Origin: Oscillospiraceae bacterium
GTDB taxonomy: Bacteria; Bacillota; Clostridia; Oscillospirales; Ruminococcaceae
Direction of reading: 5' to 3'
Assembly: GCA_015067375.1 (NCBI GenBank)
Contig: SVMQ01000001.1
Coordinates: forward strand, 1-26,908
DNA: 26,908 bases
The position numbers and the translations under genes are program-made. Below are positions 12,977 through 19,725 of the stretch, piece by piece. Positions within the stretch are counted from its first letter, which is position 1. The number at the start of each line of letters is the position of its first letter. Under the pieces are notes generated by a model. The model saw nothing but the letters and a program-made list of their open reading frames with translations. It was not told the origin of the DNA and did no database searches.

Positions 12977-14356
12977 ATGAAGCGTTTCATTTCTATATTT
13001 AGTGCGGCGGCGGTGCTGCTGAGCCTTACCGCCTGCAGGAGCAATGAGGTAGGCTCTGCTGCTGACAGTGCGGCGGACATCGCTGTTACTTCGGAGGGCG
13101 CGGGGGACAGCTCGCCTGCTGCACAGCCCGAGGCTACAGTGACAGTTGTGACCAGCCCCGCGCATTTTGATGCGACAGTCAGCGTGCCGCCCGAAGAGAT
13201 AAAGCAGGAGGATAACGTCATGGCAGACGGCGCAGATGCGGCGGTCGTTCCGACAGTGACCTATGTGCCGTTGACAGCGCAGGATATCTCGCTGTCCATC
13301 CCCGAAAGCGGCAGCATCACTACGGACACCGAGAGAGTTACGTTGGAGTTTACCTATGTGGGAGCGGCGGAGAATGCGGAGTATTGCTTCGGCAGCTCCT
13401 ATACGCTGAAAAAGCTTGTGGACGGCGAGTGGAATGTCGTACCCTTTGCGGAGAATGCGGCATTCAATGCGCTTGGTTATCTGATAGGAAGCAGCTGCCC
13501 GAAGAACTCCATCAGCGTGAGCCTTTCGGATGATTTCTATGCTCAGGCTATCACAGCAGGCACATATTGCGTTGAAACGAGCATTGACGGAGTTGTTATG
13601 GAGCAGTCATTTATTATAACAGACGCACAGAGCGAGGATGCAGATATCAGCGATACGGCAGGCGATATGGGCGAAAACGCGGTGCAGCGCGTTCCTCTCG
13701 GCGCGAATGATGTTATCGCACAGCTTGACAGCGCTGAGTATGCAACAGGCACTGACAGCGTTAAGCTGCAGCTTACCTATGTCGGCAGCAGCGATGCGCA
13801 GTATATCGTGGGCTGTGACTATAAGCTGGAAAAGTGGGATAATTCCATCGGTGATTGGCGCGATGTGCCGTTTGCCGAAAACACCGCCTTTACCGAGGAG
13901 GGCTATGAGATAAGCGCGGCTTCGGACTGCACCATCACGCTCGGTATCGGTGCGCATATGTTTGATGAGGAGCTTACCGCAGGCACTTATCGCATCACAA
14001 AGCCGCTGTGCGACGGTGTGGATTCGCTGCTGGTGTTTGAGCTGAAGGATGTTGACGCGGAAAGCGGAATGGTCATCGAGCAGGCTTCGGGTGAGATGAG
14101 CTTTATCATCGACGAGATACTCGCTGACAGGCTGATATGCTCGCTTACATTCCCCTCGCCGCTGGTGTATGAGGTACTCTGTGACCCTGTAATGTATCAG
14201 GGCTTCAGCGTTGGCGACTGCATCCGTGCAGGCTATGAGCCGCTGTACAGGGTGGATGAGATGAACTATAAATTCACCGCGACCTTTATCGAGGCAAGCG
14301 AGAATAACTATATGGGCGGTGTGACAGGTATTCCCGAGGCATATAGCGAGTCATGA
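12977..14356 (+). CDS. Secreted lipoprotein with two Ig-like repeat domains
   Basis: This 459-residue lipoprotein has a signal peptide with lipobox LSLTAC, so Cys20 would be lipidated and the protein held on the outer face of the membrane. A low-complexity Ala/Ser/Glu-rich linker (21-90) follows. Two homologous domains come next (about 92-215 and 235-355). Each has VPLxAxD at the start, LxFTYVG or LQLTYVG, a YxLxK motif, WxxVPFAENxAFxxxGY and an AGTY strand. This resembles the bacterial Ig-like group 14 type (tentative). The C-terminal about 95 residues form a third, different domain with VGDCIRAGYEPLY. The start is fixed by GGAAAGGA (12961-12968). It lies between a two-component system and an ABC exporter with its own promoter and terminator. 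A sensing or binding role at the surface is likely but unproven. Confidence 0.85.
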   Translation: MKRFISIFSAAAVLLSLTACRSNEVGSAADSAADIAVTSEGAGDSSPAAQPEATVTVVTSPAHFDATVSVPPEEIKQEDNVMADGADAAVVPTVTYVPLTAQDISLSIPESGSITTDTERVTLEFTYVGAAENAEYCFGSSYTLKKLVDGEWNVVPFAENAAFNALGYLIGSSCPKNSISVSLSDDFYAQAITAGTYCVETSIDGVVMEQSFIITDAQSEDADISDTAGDMGENAVQRVPLGANDVIAQLDSAEYATGTDSVKLQLTYVGSSDAQYIVGCDYKLEKWDNSIGDWRDVPFAENTAFTEEGYEISAASDCTITLGIGAHMFDEELTAGTYRITKPLCDGVDSLLVFELKDVDAESGMVIEQASGEMSFIIDEILADRLICSLTFPSPLVYEVLCDPVMYQGFSVGDCIRAGYEPLYRVDEMNYKFTATFIEASENNYMGGVTGIPEAYSES

Positions 14357-14363
14357 TTGATGT

Positions 14364-14403
14364 AAAACGGCGTGCGAAACAGCTTCGGATGCCGTTTTTT
14401 CTG
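14364..14403 (+). terminator. Terminator of the lipoprotein gene
   Basis: AAAACGGC (14364-14371) pairs with GCCGTTTT (14391-14398), with an inner CGAA/TTCG stem, followed by T. It lies eight bases past the TGA. Confidence 0.85.
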
Positions 14404-14452
14404 TTATTTAGGCGATATTTCAAAATTTTTTGAAAAAAATTCACAAAACCCC

Positions 14453-14481
14453 TTGACAAAATTGCACAAACAGATTATACT
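14453..14481 (+). promoter_or_regulatory. Promoter of the NatAB-type operon
   Basis: TTGACA (14453-14458), a 17-bp spacer and TATACT (14476-14481). The leader contains the stem CGAGAGC/GCTCTTG (about 14511-14528) without a T-tract. The ribosome binding site AAAAGGAG (14547-14554) precedes the ATG at 14562. Confidence 0.8.
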
Positions 14482-14561
14482 GTATATACAACACATGAAC
14501 AGTTGGCGGCGAGAGCTACGGCTCTTGTCGTGAAAATAAGAATATGAAAAGGAGAATCGAT

Positions 14562-15464
14562 ATGTCATTAAAGGTTGACAGCATTGTCAAAAAGTACGGC
14601 GAATACACTGCCGTAGATAACCTGAGCTTTGAGATGACCAAGCCCGGCGTGTTCGCTCTGCTTGGCACAAACGGCGCAGGCAAGACCACCACCATCCGCA
14701 TCATACTCGGTATGCTCAGCAGCGACAGCGGCTCTGTTACATGGAACGGAAAGAGCTTCCTCGCCGCAAACGAGCCGATAGGCTACCTCGCAGAGGAGCG
14801 CGGACTTTATCCGAAGTACAAGATAATGGATCAGCTCATCTACTTCGCTTCTCTCAAGGGAATGAAGAAGCCTGACGCGATCAAGGCGCTGGACTACTGG
14901 TTTGACCGCCTTAACGTGAATGAGTATCGCGACAAGCGTGCAGAGCAGCTCTCCAAGGGTAATCAGCAGAAGATACAGCTTATCGCGGCGCTTGCGCCCA
15001 ATCCCGACCTGCTCATCCTTGACGAGCCGCTGAGCGGTCTTGACCCCGTGAATGCGGAGCTTTTCAAGACTGTTATCCGCGAGGAGATGAAGAAGGACAA
15101 GTTCATCATCATGTCCAGCCATCAGATGTCCACCATCGAGGAATTCTGCAGCGACATCGTTATCATGAACAAGGGTCAGACAGTGCTGAAGGGCGACCTT
15201 AACGAGATAAAGAAGGGCTACGGCAGAGTTAAGCTGTCTGTAAAGTGCGAGGGCGACATCACATCGCTTGCGGCACAGTGCGGACTGGTTGCGACGGAGG
15301 TAACTCCCAACGGCAGCAGCTTTGACGTTGAAACAGAGAAGCAGGCGCACGACCTGCTCAACAGGATAATGGAGCAGGGCATTCCGCTCATCCGCTACGA
15401 GCTTCGTGAGCCTACGCTCAACGAGATATTTATTGAAAAGGTAGGTGCTGACAATGAAAACTAA
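14562..15464 (+). CDS. ABC transporter ATP-binding protein, NatA type
   Basis: This 300-residue ATPase powers an ABC-2 exporter. Walker A is GTNGAGKTT (35-43). The Q-loop region reads YLAEERGLYPK, the Glu-for-Gln form usual in NatA-like proteins. The signature is LSKGNQQK (130-137), Walker B LLILDEP with Glu155, and the switch His187 is in SSHQM. The last 80 residues form the C-terminal extension common in this subfamily. The ATG at 14562 is preferred over one at 14544 because AAAAGGAG lies between them. The permease start overlaps the 3' end of this gene, so the two are coupled. Substrates in this family include sodium ions, peptides and antimicrobials; the actual one is unknown. Confidence 0.92.
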   Translation: MSLKVDSIVKKYGEYTAVDNLSFEMTKPGVFALLGTNGAGKTTTIRIILGMLSSDSGSVTWNGKSFLAANEPIGYLAEERGLYPKYKIMDQLIYFASLKGMKKPDAIKALDYWFDRLNVNEYRDKRAEQLSKGNQQKIQLIAALAPNPDLLILDEPLSGLDPVNAELFKTVIREEMKKDKFIIMSSHQMSTIEEFCSDIVIMNKGQTVLKGDLNEIKKGYGRVKLSVKCEGDITSLAAQCGLVATEVTPNGSSFDVETEKQAHDLLNRIMEQGIPLIRYELREPTLNEIFIEKVGADNEN

Positions 15465-16851
15465 GGGCTGGCAGAAAATATTCGGTTTTACTTTTATACA
15501 GTATGTCAAGACAAAATCCTTCATAATCGGCACCATCGTGCTGTGTCTTATCGTGGCGCTGCTTGGCGTGGGCGCAAACCTGCTTCCCAAGCTGATGAGC
15601 GACGAAGAGGAGGTATTCGGTGATACCTCAATGACCGCAGTTTCCACTGACGCGGTGTACATCTATGACAATTGCGGCATCTTCGTTGAGGAGGACTACG
15701 CGGCGCTGACCGCTTCGGGCGTCAAGGTCGCTCAGACCGAGCTTACCGCCGACGAGATGCTTGACGCGCTCGTTAACGCAAAGAACGAGGCTATGCTGTC
15801 TATCACAGATATCAAGGTGGATGACGGCATGGGCGGCGAGATGATCGCCGGCTACAACGTAAAGTGCTACTACTCTCCCGATGCTGAGGATGACGCGGTG
15901 GACTATATCACCATGATGACATCCCAGATGGTGGACTACCGCAATATGCTCAACTGCGGCGTTTCCCCCGAGAATTACGCTGCAACACAGAGAAGCGTAA
16001 GCACATCCAAGATCGCTGCAGGCAGCGACGAGTGGAACATCTTCGAGAGCGCGCTCAACTATTTCGTTCCGATACTTGCTTCTCTGGTGCTGTTCATACT
16101 GATATTCGCTTATGGTCAGACCGTGGCTCAGTCCATCGCTACCGAAAAGACCTCGCGCGTGATGGAGCTTCTGCTGACATCCGTAAGACCGCTTGCTGTC
16201 GTTATCGGCAAGGTGCTGGCTATGGGTCTTGTATCATTGCTGCAGTTCGTTCTTATCGTGCTGGTAGGTGTGGCTTCTGTCGCTGTTTCCGCGCCGTTCG
16301 GTATCGTTGGCGAGATACAGGAGATGATGAAGTCTGCTGAAACTCTCACAGGGGAGGGCGCACAGATCGTTGAGGCAGTCGAGAACACTCTCGGCAACAT
16401 CAACCCCCTGTCCATCATACTTGTTATCGTGATATTCATCCTCGGCTTTGTGTTCTTCGCGCTCATTGCTGCACTTGTTGGTGCGAGCGTAAGCCGTATG
16501 GAGGATCTTGCAGCGGCAATGCAGCCCTACTCCATCCTTGGCGTAGTTGGTATGTACCTTGCATACTTCCCCGTTATCGGCAACCTTGATTCCATGGAAA
16601 CAGGCGCGGCATCCGTAAATCCCGTGCAGATATTCTCCTACTACTTCCCGCTGTCCTCGCCGTTTGCGCTGCCCTCCGCGCTGCTGCTTGGCACGATAAG
16701 CGTGGGTCAGGTGCTTATCGCAACGCTGATACTTGCGGTGTTCGTGGTGCTGGTTGCGGTGCTGGTTGCGAAGATCTACGAGATGATCATCCTGCACAAC
16801 GGCAATCGTATCAAGTTTGCGGATATGATCAAAATGGCTACAAGAAAGTGA
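15454..16851 (+). CDS. ABC-2 type permease, NatB-like
   Basis: This 465-residue membrane subunit has TM1 at about 24-46, a large extracytoplasmic domain (about 50-200), and then five or six helices clustered in the C-terminal half. This is the usual layout of NatB or YhaP-like ABC-2 permeases. The conserved coupling segment QSIATEKTSRVMELLLTSV follows the second helix, and ALVGASVSRMEDLAA marks a later cytoplasmic loop. The ATG at 15454 lies inside the last codons of the ATPase gene, giving an 11-base overlap. A zinc-ribbon gene follows after ten bases. Together with the ATPase it should form a two-gene homodimeric exporter. Confidence 0.9.
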   Translation: MKTKGWQKIFGFTFIQYVKTKSFIIGTIVLCLIVALLGVGANLLPKLMSDEEEVFGDTSMTAVSTDAVYIYDNCGIFVEEDYAALTASGVKVAQTELTADEMLDALVNAKNEAMLSITDIKVDDGMGGEMIAGYNVKCYYSPDAEDDAVDYITMMTSQMVDYRNMLNCGVSPENYAATQRSVSTSKIAAGSDEWNIFESALNYFVPILASLVLFILIFAYGQTVAQSIATEKTSRVMELLLTSVRPLAVVIGKVLAMGLVSLLQFVLIVLVGVASVAVSAPFGIVGEIQEMMKSAETLTGEGAQIVEAVENTLGNINPLSIILVIVIFILGFVFFALIAALVGASVSRMEDLAAAMQPYSILGVVGMYLAYFPVIGNLDSMETGAASVNPVQIFSYYFPLSSPFALPSALLLGTISVGQVLIATLILAVFVVLVAVLVAKIYEMIILHNGNRIKFADMIKMATRK

Positions 16852-16861
16852 GTATTGTACA

Positions 16862-17074
16862 ATGAATAGAAAGTGTCCTGTCTGCGCAAGTGCCGAGGTA
16901 ATATCGGGTCAGATACGGATCAAGGGTCAACACATTGGCGCTGACTTCATTCCCGACAAGCAGGACAGCAAATGGCTGCTTCATGCTATCCCGATAAAAG
17001 CCTATGCCTGCAGTAAGTGCGGTGAGGTGTTCGGATTTAAGCTTTCAAACTATCCTGACGAGCCGACAGACTAA
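16862..17074 (+). CDS. Small zinc-ribbon protein
   Basis: This 70-residue protein has two CxxC knuckles, CPVC (5-8) and CSKC (50-53), a classic four-cysteine zinc ribbon. The region between holds strands such as GQIRIKGQHIGADF and WLLHAIPIKAYAC. It begins ten bases after the permease stop with a weak ribosome binding site and ends before a terminator, so it closes the exporter operon. Such proteins are common in clostridia and usually annotated as hypothetical; nucleic-acid or protein binding is possible. Confidence 0.8.
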   Translation: MNRKCPVCASAEVISGQIRIKGQHIGADFIPDKQDSKWLLHAIPIKAYACSKCGEVFGFKLSNYPDEPTD

Positions 17075-17089
17075 CGATTTGTTTTTCAT

Positions 17090-17120
17090 AAAGCTGCCGA
17101 AATATATCGGCAGCTTTTTT
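17090..17120 (+). terminator. Terminator of the NatAB operon
   Basis: A perfect 11-bp stem, AAAGCTGCCGA (17090-17100) with TCGGCAGCTTT (17107-17117), loop AATATA, followed by T. Confidence 0.92.
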
Positions 17121-17150
17121 GTGCTGAGATGCCGTCTGAGCAGTGAAAAT

Positions 17151-17179
17151 TTGACAACGGAATTATAATGTGGTATAAT
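17151..17179 (+). promoter_or_regulatory. Promoter of the FHA-ABC operon
   Basis: TTGACA (17151-17156), a 17-bp spacer and TATAAT (17174-17179) match the full consensus, with TGG before the -10. Confidence 0.9.
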
Positions 17180-17248
17180 TAAGCGATTGAAATTACAGCG
17201 GCAATAATAGCTCAGGCTGTCTGCGAAAACTACCGCGTGGAGGATAAT

Positions 17249-18802
17249 ATGTCTGAAACAATATTTATGAATCAGGAGATGTATAATAAGTTAAGGACGT
17301 CCAATCCTGCTATGCTGGTGATACTGGAGGCGGGACAGCCGCCCAGGACAGTGCTGCTTTCCGATTTTATGACGATGGGCAGGCAGGTGCAGAATTCCAC
17401 AAAGGACATCCAGCTGAGATCCTGCATCGCAAGCAAGAGCCACGGAGAATTTTTCCTGCAGCCTACGGAGGGCGCTTATTATTACGTTGACACAAAGAGC
17501 CTGAACGGTACTTATGTAAACGGTGACAAGCTGCCGATACTCACTCCTCGCGGCACTATCCCGATAAGGCTGACAGACGGCGATATCCTGAGGATAGACC
17601 GCAGCAATCTGGATGTTCCGCATCCCGAGGCGGCGATCATCCTCTTTTCTACCAGCATATCCCCATACGCACAGTGGAATATGCTTAATATCGCGCAGCA
17701 GACCGCGGTCACGATAGGCAGAAGCACCTCAAATATGCTGGTGCTGAGCGATCTTATGGTATCCTCAGAACACGCAAGGCTCGTGCGCAACGGCGATGAC
17801 TGGTTCCTGTTCGATCTCGACAGCACAAACGGAATAGTGCTTAACGGTCATCCGCTGACGCAGCCCACAAAGCTCAACAAATTCGATATCATCAGGATAT
17901 GCGACACTATCCTTATATTTGATGAGAATGTGATATATTTCAATTCCGTGCCGCAGACCAGCTGTTCCATGGTGGTGGATATTCAGACCAGAGCGGTGAA
18001 CTTCGGCAAGAAGATACTGCTGAAGGATATCCACGCGGAGTTCAAGGGCGGCGATTTCGTGCTTATCCTTGGCGGCTCGGGCGCGGGAAAGACCACGCTC
18101 ATCAAGTCTATCCTCGGTGAGGACAGGGCGGACGGCAAGATAGTGCTGGACGGCGTTGATCTGTACAAAAACTTCAAGAGCGTTAAATCGCGCATAGGAA
18201 AGGTGCCGCAGATGCTCACGCTCCGCAAGAACGATACGCTTCGCCACACGTTGCTCGATACGGCGGAGATGAAGCTTGGCGGCAAGTACAGCAACGCTGA
18301 GATAGTCGCGCGCGTTGAAAGCGTGATGGAGCACGTCGGTATCTCGGAGCATCAGAATAAGCTTATCGGACAGCTGAGCGGCGGACAGCAGAAGAAGGCT
18401 GCCGTTGCAAATCAGCTTGTCGGCTTCCAGAAGGTGTTCATCTGTGACGAGCCTGACTCGGGTCTTGACGCGGCTTCCAGAATGCAGCAGATGGAGATAC
18501 TGAAGGATATCGCGGAGGAGAACAAGATCGTTATGGTCATCTCGCATCAGCCTGACGACGCGGTGTCTGTGGATGCAAACGGTGTGCGCAGACCGCTGTT
18601 TACAAAGGTGCTGGTGCTGGCGAGAAGCAGCAAGGACGCGGCAGGTCATGTTGCTTTCTTCGGCAGGATAGAGGATGTCTACGGCTATTTCGGCGTGCAG
18701 CGACTGCAGGATATAATGCTTGAGATAAACCCTGCATCCGAGGGCGGCAAGGGTCTCGCGGATATGTACATCAACAAGTACAACGCACTTTCGGGGAGGT
18801 AA
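17249..18802 (+). CDS. FHA-FHA-ABC ATPase, ABCG-like transporter subunit
   Basis: This 517-residue cytoplasmic protein has two forkhead-associated domains and one ABC ATPase. FHA1 shows GR (44-45), SKSH (62-65) and LNGTYVNG (85-92). FHA2 shows IGRSTSN (156-162), SSEH (172-175) and STNGIVLNG (192-200). Both keep the residues that bind phosphothreonine. The ATPase has Walker A GGSGAGKTT (275-283), Gln321, LSGGQ (376-380), VFICDEP with Glu401, and His433 in ISHQPDD, and its style (SGLDAAS) is that of the ABCG/White group. GGAGG at 17239-17243 selects the ATG at 17249 over an upstream GTG. The cognate permease follows after two bases. Control by a Ser/Thr kinase is expected from the FHA domains, but no kinase gene is in the window. 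Confidence 0.92.
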   Translation: MSETIFMNQEMYNKLRTSNPAMLVILEAGQPPRTVLLSDFMTMGRQVQNSTKDIQLRSCIASKSHGEFFLQPTEGAYYYVDTKSLNGTYVNGDKLPILTPRGTIPIRLTDGDILRIDRSNLDVPHPEAAIILFSTSISPYAQWNMLNIAQQTAVTIGRSTSNMLVLSDLMVSSEHARLVRNGDDWFLFDLDSTNGIVLNGHPLTQPTKLNKFDIIRICDTILIFDENVIYFNSVPQTSCSMVVDIQTRAVNFGKKILLKDIHAEFKGGDFVLILGGSGAGKTTLIKSILGEDRADGKIVLDGVDLYKNFKSVKSRIGKVPQMLTLRKNDTLRHTLLDTAEMKLGGKYSNAEIVARVESVMEHVGISEHQNKLIGQLSGGQQKKAAVANQLVGFQKVFICDEPDSGLDAASRMQQMEILKDIAEENKIVMVISHQPDDAVSVDANGVRRPLFTKVLVLARSSKDAAGHVAFFGRIEDVYGYFGVQRLQDIMLEINPASEGGKGLADMYINKYNALSGR

Positions 18803-18804
18803 TT

Positions 18805-19650
18805 ATGGAGGGTGCATCATTTGGCAGACAGACGGGTATCTACTTCAAAAAGGTAGCGAGAATAGCTATGACCGAAAAGGTGTGGAAGTATCTGGTCTTT
18901 TCGGTCATCATATCATTCCTTGTTGCGGCGGTGGTCGGGGACAATATGTTCGAGACCAAGGAGGATACCAAGTCGGGATTTTTCGCGCTCGCTTCGGCGT
19001 GCATCTGGATAGGCATATTCAACTCCATTCAGAGCATCTGCAAGGAGCATGACACCATCCGCGAGGAATACCGCGCAGGCGCAAGGCTCAGCTCCTACGT
19101 CACGGCGAATGTGCTGTGGCAGATGGTCATCAGCTTTATCCAGAGCGTTATCATACTCTGCGTGTGCCTGATATTCATTGATTTCAATGACGACGCGATA
19201 ATGCTCAGCTCGCATATCGAATATTTCATCACCATATTCCTGCTGGTTGCAGGCGCTGATATCATGGGCATCATGATATCCTCCATTGCAGGCACTGCTA
19301 CCACGGCTATGACGATAATGCCTTTCGTGCTGATACTGCAGCTTATCATGAGTGGCGTGCTTTTTCAGCTCGACGGATGGGCGGAGATCATTGCGTACAT
19401 AACCTTCAGCAAGTGGGGAATGTCGGCATTCGGCAGCATCGCTGACCTCAACGACGACCGTCTGGAGCTGAGGGCGAACATAGAGCTTAGGGACGAGGGA
19501 CTGCCTTTTGAGATACCGTACAAGGATCAGGACTGCTATGACCACGAGGTCGGCAACCTGCTTCTCTGCTGGGGCTGCTGCGTTGCGGTGGCGCTCGCGT
19601 GCTACGGCATCAGCATACTGTGCCTCAAGATAAAGAACCGCGGCTCGTAA
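18805..19650 (+). CDS. ABC-2 permease, ABCG-type partner of the FHA-ABC ATPase
   Basis: This 281-residue protein has about six hydrophobic segments (near 28-45, 60-80, 105-128, 138-160, 168-190 and 250-273). An amphipathic start and the EEYRAGARLSSYVTA connection segment are typical of ABCG-like permeases. A loop of about 45 polar, acidic residues lies between the last two helices. It starts two bases after the ATPase stop with GGGGAGG overlapping that stop, which indicates tight coupling. ATPase and permease are fused in one chain in Mycobacterium Rv1747-type proteins; here they are separate. Substrate unknown. Confidence 0.88.
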   Translation: MEGASFGRQTGIYFKKVARIAMTEKVWKYLVFSVIISFLVAAVVGDNMFETKEDTKSGFFALASACIWIGIFNSIQSICKEHDTIREEYRAGARLSSYVTANVLWQMVISFIQSVIILCVCLIFIDFNDDAIMLSSHIEYFITIFLLVAGADIMGIMISSIAGTATTAMTIMPFVLILQLIMSGVLFQLDGWAEIIAYITFSKWGMSAFGSIADLNDDRLELRANIELRDEGLPFEIPYKDQDCYDHEVGNLLLCWGCCVAVALACYGISILCLKIKNRGS

Positions 19651-19672
19651 CAAAAGTGCTGAATAAACAACA

Positions 19673-19710
19673 GACCTCCTGTGGATGCGTTCCATAGGAG
19701 GTCGTTTTGT
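19673..19710. terminator. Terminator between convergent units
   Basis: A 13-bp perfect stem, GACCTCCTGTGGA (19673-19685) with TCCATAGGAGGTC (19691-19703), allows one G-T pair or mismatch near the top. GTTTTGTT follows on the plus strand. It ends the FHA-ABC operon and may also serve the opposing gene ending at 19726. Confidence 0.75.
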
Positions 19711-19725
19711 TATGTGCTGTCATGC

